A DNA stretch of 64,000 nt, from positions 48,023,353 to 48,087,352 of the forward strand of contig NC_090177.1 of NCBI RefSeq assembly GCF_024679245.1, in the 5' to 3' direction. The notes under the pieces are model-generated. The model was given only the letters and a program-made list of their open reading frames with translations, was not told the origin of the DNA and did no database searches. This DNA is from Pseudorasbora parva. Lineage: Eukaryota > Chordata > Actinopteri > Cypriniformes > Gobionidae. The translations under genes were made by a program, and so were the position numbers. Of the stretch, positions 30,455 through 41,507 are shown piece after piece (position 1 is the first letter of the stretch; every line of letters starts with the position of its first letter).

Positions 30455-33400
30455 ATGACTTGTACCTTTTTAGCCATACTGCTCATGGCTCTCACTATCT
30501 CTACAATTAATGTGAGAAGTGTGAAGAGCAATATGCGAGCACAGAGCGTCTTATCCTTTTTAAATTATTTTAAGTCAGATGTGTTTTTATTGCAAGAATG
30601 TGGTTTGCCGTTTTTACCAAATTACAGGAAATGGGAGGAGCTCTGGACCCCAGGACCTTCCATTTGGAGCGGGTCCAATTTTAACAAAAATGATGGTGTT
30701 GCTATTTTAATTAACAATAAGAATATCTTGGTGAAGGGCAGCACTGTGGTGAAGGACGGGCGGGCAATTTTAGCAAATCTGACTTTTTTAGGTAAGGATT
30801 TTAACGTTTTAAATGTATATGGTTTTACGGATAAAAATGAAAGGTATGAGTTTTTAGAAGACCTGCAGCCCCACATGCTAGGTAGGGCTCCTTTAGTGGT
30901 AGCAGGGGATTTTAACTGTGTTTTATCAAAGACGGACAGAAAGAGGGTGGGAGATGATTTTAAGATTGATAAGACATCGGTTTTATTACAAAGCTTAGTT
31001 AGAGATTTTAGGTTAGTTGACTGTTTTAAAATAATGCATCAAAGAGAGGAGGGCTTCACCTGGTTCAGTAGTGACGGCACCAAAGCCTCTCGAATCGACT
31101 ACCTATTTACAAGAGATTTCCCGCCAACCGATGCTACATTGACCCCACTCTTCTTCTCAGACCACTTAATGCTATCTTGCACTCTTTCACTGCCCACTGG
31201 TGTGACAGTAGGGGGAGGTCTGTGGAAGCTGAACTGCTCCCTCTTAGAAGATGAGGAGGTAGTCAGAGGATATAGGGAGCAGTTCAGCCAATGGCAGACC
31301 CTCCAAGACTTTTATGACTCACGTGCACAGTGGTGGGAGATGGTGAAGGAACGGACAAGACTTTTTTTTAGAAAGACAGGCAGAGACAAAAAGAATAGAT
31401 TTAAACGACGCATGATGGGGCTGCAAAAACGACTACAAAGGTATTTTAATCTTTTAAATGACGGGTTTGATTTTAATGAAGATATTAAAATGGTAAAAGA
31501 GGAGATGTCAGTTTTATCCAAAATAGAAAGCAAAGGTGTCATTTTAAGGAGCAGGGAGAGGGAAACAGAGGAAGGAGAAAAGTGTACTAGGTATTTTTTT
31601 AAAAAGATAATTTCACAAGGTGGGGCAATTACTGTTTTAAAAAGTGGAGGGAGGGAAGCACACAGCACAAAAGACATTTTAAAAGAAACTGAAGAATTTT
31701 ATGAACAATTATACAATACCAAAGAAGTACACAATGACGCGATAAAGGAAGTTTTAGAGTTTTTAGAAAAGAAATTAGACAAATGTGCTATTTTATCTCA
31801 AGATTTTAACATTTTAGAGATGGACAAAGCTCTTAAAAGTTTTAAACGAGGAAAGTCCCCAGGAATAGATGGACTTCCTCTAGAGTTTTACTCCACTTTT
31901 TGGGATATTTTAGCACACGACTTACTGACTGTTTTTAAGGAATTTGAGACTCTGGACAGACTTCCTGACAGTTTTAGAATAGGGATAGTTTCACTCTTGC
32001 TAAAAAAAGGTGACAAGACTGACTTAAAAAACTGGCGACCCATTACTCTTTTAAACTTTGATTGTAAGATTTTTAGCAAAATTTTATCCATGCGCATGTC
32101 GACTGTTTTAGAGGACGTAATTCACCTGGATCAAGCATGTGCTGTGCCCGGAAGGAAGATCACGGACAGCCTGGTACTGATCAGAGATGCTATCTGTTAT
32201 GCGAGAGACAGAAATATTCGGCTAGTAGTCCTAAATTTAGATTTTGAAAAAGCATTTGACCGCATCTCGCACCAGTTCCTCTTTAAGGTACTGGAGAAAA
32301 TGGGGTTTCCAGGGAGGTTTATAGCCTGGGTGGGACTGCTTTACAATGGTCTGGTTAGCAGGATTTTGGTTAACGGGCATTTGTCCAAAGCTGTAAATAT
32401 CCACAGCGGTGTCCGTCAGGGGTGTCCTTTATCTCCCCTTCTGTATGTGGCCTGTATTGAGCCACTGGCACAAATCTTGAGAAGGGATAAATGGATTAAA
32501 GGACTGGACGTCCCAGGGACTGGTGGACTGACAGCAACCTGCGTTTTATATATGGACGACATAACCCTTTTAGCGACTGACCTTTTATCGGTACGAAGAG
32601 CATTGGACTTGACTGACTGGTACGGTCGGGCCTCGGGCGCCAAGCTCAATAGGAACAAGTCCGAGGCCCAGCTCTTCGGGCCGTGGGGGGACGTCGACAC
32701 AGGTGGACTGGATCTGGTTTTTAAAGACAACGATTTGAAAGTTTTAGGTGTAAAATTTGACAGAGAGGGTGGAGGACGGGGAAACTGGACTGACATCTTA
32801 GGGAAAGTTAGGCAAAGACTGGGTTTTTGGGGACTAAGACAGATGACAATGGAAGGGAAGGTTTTAATTTTTAAAGCCATAATTTTACCACTGATTTTAC
32901 TTGTCTGTTCTGTTTTTAGTCCCCCAAGAAGATTCCTGGCCAACCTGGAGAGGGCGGTATTTTATTTCCTGTGGGGGTCCAAGTGGGAACGACTGAAAAG
33001 GGAGGTCTTTAAAAAAAGAAAGGAAAATGGTGGGAAAGGCCTTCCTGACCCCCACTTGTTTTTAGGTAGCCGCTTTACCGCCCTCCACATCGGATACGCG
33101 CTGACCCCATCCAGAGAGAATAAGACAGCGGCCATGGCTCGTTTCTGGATGGGGTCCTACCTAAGAAGCCTAAAGATTTTACCTACTGATTTAAAAACCC
33201 CAGTGTCTTTTAACTTGCCAAAAGAGTATATTTTTATCAAGACATTTTTAAAGAAATACTTTTTAGAAACAGAAGATGTGACGATTTTAACTAACCATAA
33301 GTCTCTTATCTCTCTTGTGCAGGATCGAGAAAAGGTGAGCCCAGTTCCAGGCCTCACGCCAAGTGAGGCCAAAGAAGTTTGGAGGAACGTTGCCCACCCA

Positions 33401-33907
33401 GCTCTCCAGAACAGGCTTAAGGACTTGGCGTGGATGGTGGCTCATGAGATCCTCCCGGTCAGGGCGGTTATGCACTCCAGAGGCATGGCCAAAAATCCCA
33501 CCTGCCCACGGTCCGGGTGTAAATCCCCGGAGACCGTCTACCATCTGCTCTGGGAGTGCGGTGCTGCGCGGGACCTGTGGGCCAGGGCCGGCCCCCTGTT
33601 TTTCCCGTGCCTGCCAGCGGGTGGGGCCCAGGTGGATTACAAGCTCGCCATCCTAGGGGTGGGTCAGGGCCTAAAAGCCCTAACAACACAAGAATTTGCA
33701 TCGCTCTGGCTCACCCTTAACCTGATAAAGGATGCCATCTGGGTCACCAGAAACCTGCTGGTGGGGAAACGCGTGACGGTCCCCCTCCACGCGAGCGAGC
33801 AGAGGATAAGATCAGCGCTGCAGGGTGGGCCGCACGTCGTTATTCGGATGGGGGGGCCGAGGCCACACGAGAAGGTCCCGGCCACCACCGACCTTGGCCG
33901 CCCGTAG
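30455..33907 (+). CDS. Keno ORF2 protein, APE endonuclease and reverse transcriptase (copy 1)
   Basis: 1150 aa, the usual size for this group. ORF2 nicks the U2 target and copies the element RNA there (target-primed reverse transcription). Endonuclease motifs in order: INVRS (N19), QEC (E48), GDFN (151-154), SRIDY (212-216) and SDH (235-237). Reverse transcriptase: GKSPGIDGLP and NWRPITLLN lead-in, motif A LDFEKAFD with D596, motif B GVRQGCPLSP from G652, motif C YMDD 699-702, then GAKLNRNKSEA and LGVKFD. A C-terminal CX4CX7HX4C knuckle lies at C1017-C1035. All catalytic residues expected are present. The ATG is directly preceded by an in-frame TAA, so it is the earliest possible start; M11 is an alternative. 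ORF2 lies in the +1 frame relative to ORF1, 43 nt after its stop. Confidence 0.96.
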   Translation: MTCTFLAILLMALTISTINVRSVKSNMRAQSVLSFLNYFKSDVFLLQECGLPFLPNYRKWEELWTPGPSIWSGSNFNKNDGVAILINNKNILVKGSTVVKDGRAILANLTFLGKDFNVLNVYGFTDKNERYEFLEDLQPHMLGRAPLVVAGDFNCVLSKTDRKRVGDDFKIDKTSVLLQSLVRDFRLVDCFKIMHQREEGFTWFSSDGTKASRIDYLFTRDFPPTDATLTPLFFSDHLMLSCTLSLPTGVTVGGGLWKLNCSLLEDEEVVRGYREQFSQWQTLQDFYDSRAQWWEMVKERTRLFFRKTGRDKKNRFKRRMMGLQKRLQRYFNLLNDGFDFNEDIKMVKEEMSVLSKIESKGVILRSRERETEEGEKCTRYFFKKIISQGGAITVLKSGGREAHSTKDILKETEEFYEQLYNTKEVHNDAIKEVLEFLEKKLDKCAILSQDFNILEMDKALKSFKRGKSPGIDGLPLEFYSTFWDILAHDLLTVFKEFETLDRLPDSFRIGIVSLLLKKGDKTDLKNWRPITLLNFDCKIFSKILSMRMSTVLEDVIHLDQACAVPGRKITDSLVLIRDAICYARDRNIRLVVLNLDFEKAFDRISHQFLFKVLEKMGFPGRFIAWVGLLYNGLVSRILVNGHLSKAVNIHSGVRQGCPLSPLLYVACIEPLAQILRRDKWIKGLDVPGTGGLTATCVLYMDDITLLATDLLSVRRALDLTDWYGRASGAKLNRNKSEAQLFGPWGDVDTGGLDLVFKDNDLKVLGVKFDREGGGRGNWTDILGKVRQRLGFWGLRQMTMEGKVLIFKAIILPLILLVCSVFSPPRRFLANLERAVFYFLWGSKWERLKREVFKKRKENGGKGLPDPHLFLGSRFTALHIGYALTPSRENKTAAMARFWMGSYLRSLKILPTDLKTPVSFNLPKEYIFIKTFLKKYFLETEDVTILTNHKSLISLVQDREKVSPVPGLTPSEAKEVWRNVAHPALQNRLKDLAWMVAHEILPVRAVMHSRGMAKNPTCPRSGCKSPETVYHLLWECGAARDLWARAGPLFFPCLPAGGAQVDYKLAILGVGQGLKALTTQEFASLWLTLNLIKDAIWVTRNLLVGKRVTVPLHASEQRIRSALQGGPHVVIRMGGPRPHEKVPATTDLGRP

Positions 33908-34340
33908 ATGCACCCTCACCACTCTGGCTACGGGAACAGCGGGCCAGCGGGCCGGAGGAGAGGGGATCTCCGCTGGGCTCTGGAAGCGAGGAGCCTTGAG
34001 CCTGTTCTGGAGAACTGGAGTGAATGGACATGTTTTGTAGGGGCTCACCCTTGATCCTGTACAAGAGACGAAGTTTTAATTGTCACGTTTTAGTCTGTTT
34101 TATCATGAATATATTTATTGTTTTCATTCATTTTATTCCTCTTTTAACACCACACTGACATACAAGGACTTTTACACAACACATCAACTGATTTTAACAA
34201 AAAAGTGACTTGTGTTTTAATGGATGTAACCATGTATGTTTATTTTATTTTTTAAAGAAGAAAGAAATGTGTGGCATAAACATGAAAATGAATTGAAATC
34301 AATATGGAAAAATGTAACAATAAAACTTTTCGAAAGAAAA
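33908..34340 (+). other. 3' UTR and tail of Keno copy 1
   Basis: The 433-bp UTR has a GC-rich first part continuing the end of ORF2, then AT-rich sequence. An AATAAA signal lies at 34319-34324, 16 bp before the end. The terminal CTTTTCGAAAGAAAA is shared with copy 2. There is no long poly(A). Confidence 0.85.
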
Positions 34341-34491
34341 ATCTGTTCTTATCAGTTTAATATCTGATACGTCCCCTATCCGGGGACTGCATATTAAATT
34401 GATTTTTGGCACATGGAGCCGGAACCGGGGCTTGCTCCGTCCACTCCACGCATCGACCTGGTATTGCAGTGCCTCCAGGAACGGTGTGCTT
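34341..34491 (+). pseudogene. RNU2: U2 snRNA 3' fragment (nt 38-188), first insertion
   Basis: Resumes at ATCTGTTCTTATCAG and runs to the normal 3' end with Sm site and 3' box. It has no promoter of its own. The downstream T4 tract and the paired U1 at 34961 are normal. Confidence 0.96.
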
Positions 34492-34960
34492 CCCCTTTTT
34501 GGGGACTGCGAATTGTTGTGACTAATAGAAGAACCAACAACACCACTGGAATTTTGTCAGAGAATACAGAAATACGCAGGAAGCGCATACAGAATGACGA
34601 TGAGGTGACGCAACGATGACCGTGCCACAGAGAAAGCAGCAAGCTGCGGTCATATGAGCATAGGGAAAAAAGAAGAACAAAAGCGTCGGTTGCCGGCCGG
34701 CTGACTCATCACCGTCACAGCACGTTTTTTGATGTCCCTCTTATTTGAGAGTCTTTACCAACGAGCTGATGAGTCGAATCAGGGGTTTGTGTTGGATGGA
34801 TTAGGGACACCTGATTCAAATCAAGGTCACGCACGCACGCACGCAGCAGTCAAGCAATGGAAGGTGCCCCGTCCTTCCTTTTCTTGGGGGAGGGGAAGGT
34901 CACCGTGTTTGAGGATGGCGAAGGGGGATAGGGGGCCTCTGCCTGGAGGCCAGGCAACTC

Positions 34961-35124
34961 ATACTTACCTGGCAGGGGAGACACCATGATCAGGAAGGTG
35001 GTTCACCCAGGGCGAGGCTCGGCCATTGCACTCCGGTTGTGCTGACCCCTGCGAATTCCCCAAATGTGGGAATCTCGACTGCATAATTTATGGTAGTGGG
35101 GGACTGCGTTCGCGCTCTCCCCTG
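34961..35124 (+). ncRNA. RNU1: U1 snRNA downstream of Keno copy 1
   Basis: Full 164-nt consensus copy with its own PSE (34900-34918), so it should be unaffected by the insertion. Confidence 0.97.
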
Positions 35125-35908
35125 TACACACTGGTTAAAAGCAGATAGCGTGGAGGGAAAAAGCGTGCGGTTCTTGACGCTTGTGGCGCCGCCCACTGCC
35201 CCAAAGGGTGAAGTTGCACCAGTTTTGTTATGTTTCTGTCTCTTTCTGCTGTGTCAGCCAGTGACCCGGAGAGTTCAGAGAACTGAACTGCGTTTGTTTT
35301 CATCGAGGTTGTCGAAACCTGCGACCGGTTTGCCGAATGTGGTTTTTCCCACAAACTTTGATATTCAACGGACGAGTTGATTGACAGCAGTGGTCCCAAA
35401 GGCAAAGTTGTTCGGATGGAGGTTTTCTGTCGTATGGTACGACTGTCTCGTGCGCGTGCTGTGAAAAAGCACGCGACATACGTTCGCCTATAGCCGCTCT
35501 CATGTTGTTGCTTTTTCATTTTAAAGCGCCACTAGGTGGCCATTCACCGCGTCCTTTCTCGCCTGACCCCAGACTGAGCCCGTGCACGGGTGTACCGGCT
35601 TGGGTGAAATTGTCTCGTTCCGTCCAAGAGCTATAGCCGTTCTAGCAGACCCCGCCTCGCCCAGCCCGTAGGTTTCGGCCTGCCGCCGCCAAGCTGAATC
35701 GAAATTCCCACTTTTTTTCCGATCTGGACGGACAGTCAGACTCCAGAGAATCTTTCTGCACTGGTTTGGGCCAGATCGGGCAAAAGACCTAGGACTAGTG
35801 TGCAAAAGTAGGTTTTTCACAAAATCCCAAATACCCGAAAATTTCGCCTCACCGCTTCCCAGATGGGCGTCGCCTTTGCCGGCTCCCCTGCCGCTGCGTC
35901 ATTGTGTC

Positions 35909-36096
35909 ATCGCTTCTCGGCCTTTTGGCTAAGATCAAGTGTAGTATCTGTTCTTATCAGTTTAATATCTGATACGTCCCCTATCCGGGGACTGCATATT
36001 AAATTGATTTTTGGCACATGGAGCCGGAACCGGGGCTTGCTCCGTCCACTCCACGCATCGACCTGGTATTGCAGTGCCTCCAGGAACGGTGTGCTT
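35909..36096 (+). ncRNA. RNU2: U2 snRNA, trimmed upstream region
   Basis: Intact U2 with the PSE; 224-bp deletion upstream. T4 tract. The paired U1 at 36566 is followed by the 489-bp deletion, as in the unit at 22688. Confidence 0.95.
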
Positions 36097-36565
36097 CCCC
36101 TTTTTGGGGACTGCGAATTGTTGTGACTAATAGAAGAACCAACAACACCACTGGAATTTTGTCAGAGAATACAGAAATACGCAGGAAGCGCATACAGAAC
36201 GACGATGAGGTGACGCAACGATGACCGTGCCACAGAGAAAGCAGCAAGCTGCGGTCATATGAGCATAGGGAAAAAAGAAGAACAAAAGCGTCGGTTGCCG
36301 GCCGGCTGACTCATCACCGTCACAGCACGTTTTTTGATGTCCCTCTTATTTGAGAGTCTTTACCAACGAGCTGATGAGTCGAATCAGGGGTTTGTGTTGG
36401 ATGGATTAGGGACACCTGATTCAAATCAAGGTCACGCACGCACGCACGCAGCAGTCAAGCAATGGAAGGTGCCCCGTCCTTCCTTTTCTTGGGGGAGGGG
36501 AAGGTCACCGTGTTTGAGGATGGCGAAGGGGGATAGGGGGCCTCTGCCTGGAGGCCAGGCAACTC

Positions 36566-36729
36566 ATACTTACCTGGCAGGGGAGACACCATGATCAGGA
36601 AGGTGGTTCACCCAGGGCGAGGCTCGGCCATTGCACTCCGGTTGTGCTGACCCCTGCGAATTCCCCAAATGTGGGAATCTCGACTGCATAATTTATGGTA
36701 GTGGGGGACTGCGTTCGCGCTCTCCCCTG
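36566..36729 (+). ncRNA. RNU1: U1 snRNA
   Basis: Full 164-nt consensus copy; the 489-bp spacer deletion starts 32 bp downstream. Confidence 0.97.
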
Positions 36730-37248
36730 TACACACTGGTTAAAAGCAGATAGCGTGGAGGCAGACCCCGCCTCGCCCAGCCCGTAGGTTTCGGCCTGCC
36801 GCCGCCAAGCTGAATCGAAATTCCCACTTTTTTTCCGATCTGGACGGACAGTCAGACTCCAGAGAATCTTTCTGCACTGGTTTGGGCCAGATCGGGCAAA
36901 AGACCTAGGACTAGTGTGCAAAAGTAGGTTTTTCACAAAATCCCAAATACCCGAAAATTTCGCCAGCGCAACCTTCGAATCCGAGGCATGCGTCTCGCTC
37001 GGCTCGAGCCAAGGATTCCGATGATATAAGACACTTGGTTCTGCGGCGTGCGGTTTGGGAGCTACGAGCCATTTCGTGCCGGGCCCATCGGGGGGCCAGC
37101 CTTGGTGATGTTGTAGAGCGAGTGGCTAGTACCATCCCTCAAAGTTTCAGGTCTCTACGACGTAAGGCCTTTGCCAACCCTCCCCCCCTCACCGCTTCCC
37201 AGATGGGCGTCGCCTTTGCCGGCTCCCCTGCCGCTGCGTCATTGTGTC

Positions 37249-37436
37249 ATCGCTTCTCGGCCTTTTGGCTAAGATCAAGTGTAGTATCTGTTCTTATCAG
37301 TTTAATATCTGATACGTCCCCTATCCGGGGACTGCATATTAAATTGATTTTTGGCACATGGAGCCGGAACCGGGGCTTGCTCCGTCCACTCCACGCATCG
37401 ACCTGGTATTGCAGTGCCTCCAGGAACGGTGTGCTT
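37249..37436 (+). ncRNA. RNU2: U2 snRNA
   Basis: Consensus copy preceded by the 489-bp-deleted spacer, the same upstream structure as the U2 interrupted at 28806, so it serves as the matched empty site. T4 tract. The paired U1 starts at 37906. Confidence 0.96.
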
Positions 37437-37905
37437 CCCCTTTTTGGGGACTGCGAATTGTTGTGACTAATAGAAGAACCAACAACACCACTGGAATTTT
37501 GTCAGAGAATACAGAAATACGCAGGAAGCGCATACAGAACGACGATGAGGTGACGCAACGATGACCGTGCCACAGAGAAAGCAGCAAGCTGCGGTCATAT
37601 GAGCATAGGGAAAAAAGAAGAACAAAAGCGTCGGTTGCCGGCCGGCTGACTCATCACCGTCACAGCACGTTTTTTGATGTCCCTCTTATTTGAGAGTCTT
37701 TACCAACGAGCTGATGAGTCGAATCAGGGGTTTGTGTTGGATGGATTAGGGACACCTGATTCAAATCAAGGTCACGCACGCACGCACGCAGCAGTCAAGC
37801 AATGGAAGGTGCCCCGTCCTTCCTTTTCTTGGGGGAGGGGAAGGTCACCGTGTTTGAGGATGGCGAAGGGGGATAGGGGGCCTCTGCCTGGAGGCCAGGC
37901 AACTC

Positions 37906-38069
37906 ATACTTACCTGGCAGGGGAGACACCATGATCAGGAAGGTGGTTCACCCAGGGCGAGGCTCGGCCATTGCACTCCGGTTGTGCTGACCCCTGCGAA
38001 TTCCCCAAATGTGGGAATCTCGACTGCATAATTTATGGTAGTGGGGGACTGCGTTCGCGCTCTCCCCTG
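37906..38069 (+). ncRNA. RNU1: U1 snRNA
   Basis: Full 164-nt consensus copy. Private G to T (GCGTTGAGG) in the spacer about 27 bp downstream. Confidence 0.97.
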
Positions 38070-39077
38070 TACACACTGGTTAAAAGCAGATAGCGTTGAG
38101 GGAAAAAGCGTGCGGTTCTTGACGCTTGTGGCGCCGCCCACTGCCCCAAAGGGTGAAGTTGCACCAGTTTTGTTATGTTTCTGTCTCTTTCTGCTGTGTC
38201 AGCCAGTGACCCGGAGAGTTCAGAGAACTGAACTGCGTTTGTTTTCATCGAGGTTGTCGAAACCTGCGACCGGTTTGCCGAATGTGGTTTTTCCCACAAA
38301 CTTTGATATTCAACGGACGAGTTGATTGACAGCAGTGGTCCCAAAGGCAAAGTTGTTCGGATGGAGGTTTTCTGTCGTATGGTACGACTGTCTCGTGCGC
38401 GTGCTGTGAAAAAGCACGCGACATACGTTCGCCTATAGCCGCTCTCATGTTGTTGCTTTTTCATTTTAAAGCGCCACTAGGTGGCCATTCACCGCGTCCT
38501 TTCTCGCCTGACCCCAGACTGAGCCCGTGCACGGGTGTACCGGCTTGGGTGAAATTGTCTCGTTCCGTCCAAGAGCTATAGCCGTTCTAGCAGACCCCGC
38601 CTCGCCCAGCCCGTAGGTTTCGGCCTGCCGCCGCCAAGCTGAATCGAAATTCCCACTTTTTTTCCGATCTGGACGGACAGTCAGACTCCAGAGAATCTTT
38701 CTGCACTGGTTTGGGCCAGATCGGGCAAAAGACCTAGGACTAGTGTGCAAAAGTAGGTTTTTCACAAAATCCCAAATACCCGAAAATTTCGCCAGCGCAA
38801 CCTTCGAATCCGAGGCATGCGTCTCGCTCGGCTCGAGCCAAGGATTCCGATGATATAAGACACTTGGTTCTGCGGCGTGCGGTTTGGGAGCTACGAGCCA
38901 TTTCGTGCCGGGCCCATCGGGGGGCCAGCCTTGGTGATGTTGTAGAGCGAGTGGCTAGTACCATCCCTCAAAGTTTCAGGTCTCTACGACGTAAGGCCTT
39001 TGCCAACCCTCCCCCCCTCACCGCTTCCCAGATGGGCGTCGCCTTTGCCGGCTCCCCTGCCGCTGCGTCATTGTGTC

Positions 39078-39265
39078 ATCGCTTCTCGGCCTTTTGGCTA
39101 AGATCAAGTGTAGTATCTGTTCTTATCAGTTTAATATCTGATACGTCCCCTATCCGGGGACTGCATATTAAATTGATTTTTGGCACATGGAGCCGGAACC
39201 GGGGCTTGCTCCGTCCACTCCACGCATCGACCTGGTATTGCAGTGCCTCCAGGAACGGTGTGCTT
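39078..39265 (+). ncRNA. RNU2: U2 snRNA
   Basis: Consensus copy, full upstream region, T8 tract. The paired U1 starts at 39739. Confidence 0.96.
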
Positions 39266-39738
39266 CCCCTTTTTGGGGACTGCGAATTGTTGTGACTAAT
39301 AGAAGAACCAACAACACCACTGGAATTTTTTTTGTCAGAGAATACAGAAATACGCAGGAAGCGCATACAGAATGACGATGAGGTGACGCAACGATGACCG
39401 TGCCACAGAGAAAGCAGCAAGCTGCGGTCATATGAGCATAGGGAAAAAAGAAGAACAAAAGCGTCGGTTGCCGGCCGGCTGACTCATCACCGTCACAGCA
39501 CGTTTTTTGATGTCCCTCTTATTTGAGAGTCTTTACCAACGAGCTGATGAGTCGAATCAGGGGTTTGTGTTGGATGGATTAGGGACACCTGATTCAAATC
39601 AAGGTCACGCACGCACGCACGCAGCAGTCAAGCAATGGAAGGTGCCCCGTCCTTCCTTTTCTTGGGGGAGGGGAAGGTCACCGTGTTTGAGGATGGCGAA
39701 GGGGGATAGGGCGCCTCTGCCTGGAGGCCAGGCAACTC

Positions 39739-39902
39739 ATACTTACCTGGCAGGGGAGACACCATGATCAGGAAGGTGGTTCACCCAGGGCGAGGCTCGG
39801 CCATTGCACTCCGGTTGTGCTGACCCCTGCGAATTCCCCAAATGTGGGAATCTCGACTGCATAATTTATGGTAGTGGGGGACTGCGTTCGCGCTCTCCCC
39901 TG
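39739..39902 (+). ncRNA. RNU1: U1 snRNA
   Basis: Full 164-nt consensus copy. Confidence 0.97.
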
Positions 39903-40686
39903 TACACACTGGTTAAAAGCAGATAGCGTGGAGGGAAAAAGCGTGCGGTTCTTGACGCTTGTGGCGCCGCCCACTGCCCCAAAGGGTGAAGTTGCACCAG
40001 TTTTGTTATGTTTCTGTCTCTTTCTGCTGTGTCAGCCAGTGACCCGGAGAGTTCAGAGAACTGAACTGCGTTTGTTTTCATCGAGGTTGTCGAAACCTGC
40101 GACCGGTTTGCCGAATGTGGTTTTTCCCACAAACTTTGATATTCAACGGACGAGTTGATTGACAGCAGTGGTCCCAAAGGCAAAGTTGTTCGGATGGAGG
40201 TTTTCTGTCGTATGGTACGACTGTCTCGTGCGCGTGCTGTGAAAAAGCACGCGACATACGTTCGCCTATAGCCGCTCTCATGTTGTTGCTTTTTCATTTT
40301 AAAGCGCCACTAGGTGGCCATTCACCGCGTCCTTTCTCGCCTGACCCCAGACTGAGCCCGTGCACGGGTGTACCGGCTTGGGTGAAATTGTCTCGTTCCG
40401 TCCAAGAGCTATAGCCGTTCTAGCAGACCCCGCCTCGCCCAGCCCGTAGGTTTCGGCCTGCCGCCGCCAAGCTGAATCGAAATTCCCACTTTTTTTCCGA
40501 TCTGGACGGACAGTCAGACTCCAGAGAATCTTTCTGCACTGGTTTGGGCCAGATCGGGCAAAAGACCTAGGACTAGTGTGCAAAAGTAGGTTTTTCACAA
40601 AATCCCAAATACCCGAAAATTTCGCCTCACCGCTTCCCAGATGGGCGTCGCCTTTGCCGGCTCCCCTGCCGCTGCGTCATTGTGTC

Positions 40687-40874
40687 ATCGCTTCTCGGCC
40701 TTTTGGCTAAGATCAAGTGTAGTATCTGTTCTTATCAGTTTAATATCTGATACGTCCCCTATCCGGGGACTGCATATTAAATTGATTTTTGGCACATGGA
40801 GCCGGAACCGGGGCTTGCTCCGTCCACTCCACGCATCGACCTGGTATTGCAGTGCCTCCAGGAACGGTGTGCTT
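40687..40874 (+). ncRNA. RNU2: U2 snRNA, trimmed upstream region
   Basis: Intact U2 with the PSE; 224-bp deletion upstream. T4 tract. First of two trimmed copies in a row. The paired U1 starts at 41344. Confidence 0.95.
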
Positions 40875-41343
40875 CCCCTTTTTGGGGACTGCGAATTGTT
40901 GTGACTAATAGAAGAACCAACAACACCACTGGAATTTTGTCAGAGAATACAGAAATACGCAGGAAGCGCATACAGAACGACGATGAGGTGACGCAACGAT
41001 GACCGTGCCACAGAGAAAGCAGCAAGCTGCGGTCATATGAGCATAGGGAAAAAAGAAGAACAAAAGCGTCGGTTGCCGGCCGGCTGACTCATCACCGTCA
41101 CAGCACGTTTTTTGATGTCCCTCTTATTTGAGAGTCTTTACCAACGAGCTGATGAGTCGAATCAGGGGTTTGTGTTGGATGGATTAGGGACACCTGATTC
41201 AAATCAAGGTCACGCACGCACGCACGCAGCAGTCAAGCAATGGAAGGTGCCCCGTCCTTCCTTTTCTTGGGGGAGGGGAAGGTCACCGTGTTTGAGGATG
41301 GCGAAGGGGGATAGGGCGCCTCTGCCTGGAGGCCAGGCAACTC

Positions 41344-41507
41344 ATACTTACCTGGCAGGGGAGACACCATGATCAGGAAGGTGGTTCACCCAGGGCGAGG
41401 CTCGGCCATTGCACTCCGGTTGTGCTGACCCCTGCGAATTCCCCAAATGTGGGAATCTCGACTGCATAATTTATGGTAGTGGGGGACTGCGTTCGCGCTC
41501 TCCCCTG
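41344..41507 (+). ncRNA. RNU1: U1 snRNA
   Basis: Full 164-nt consensus copy. Confidence 0.97.

Larger units (their letters stand above)
28839..34340 (+). mobile_element. Full-length U2-specific non-LTR retrotransposon, Keno type (copy 1)
   Basis: The 5502-bp element is inserted in the same orientation as U2. Its order is a 5' leader of about 259 bp, ORF1 (CCHC knuckles), ORF2 (APE endonuclease plus reverse transcriptase) and a 433-bp 3' UTR ending AATAAAACTTTTCGAAAGAAAA. There are no long terminal repeats. U2 nt 1-33 precede it and U2 nt 38 onward (ATCTGTTC) follow, so 4 bp (TAGT) of target are lost rather than duplicated; one A at the 3' junction is ambiguous. Tx1-group elements of the Keno family are known to insert in fish U2 snRNA genes, and domain layout and target agree. 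Both ORFs are open, so the copy may be active or recently so. Confidence 0.93.

Noticed and set aside
33825..34048. Short frames on both strands over the GC-rich end of ORF2 and the 3' UTR
   Set aside because: Shadows of a GC-rich coding segment. They are not conserved as proteins between the two copies.
28839..34340. R2-type or LTR retroelement
   Set aside because: There are two ORFs with an N-terminal APE endonuclease and no restriction-like endonuclease, integrase, protease or long terminal repeats, so an L1/Tx1-type element fits instead.
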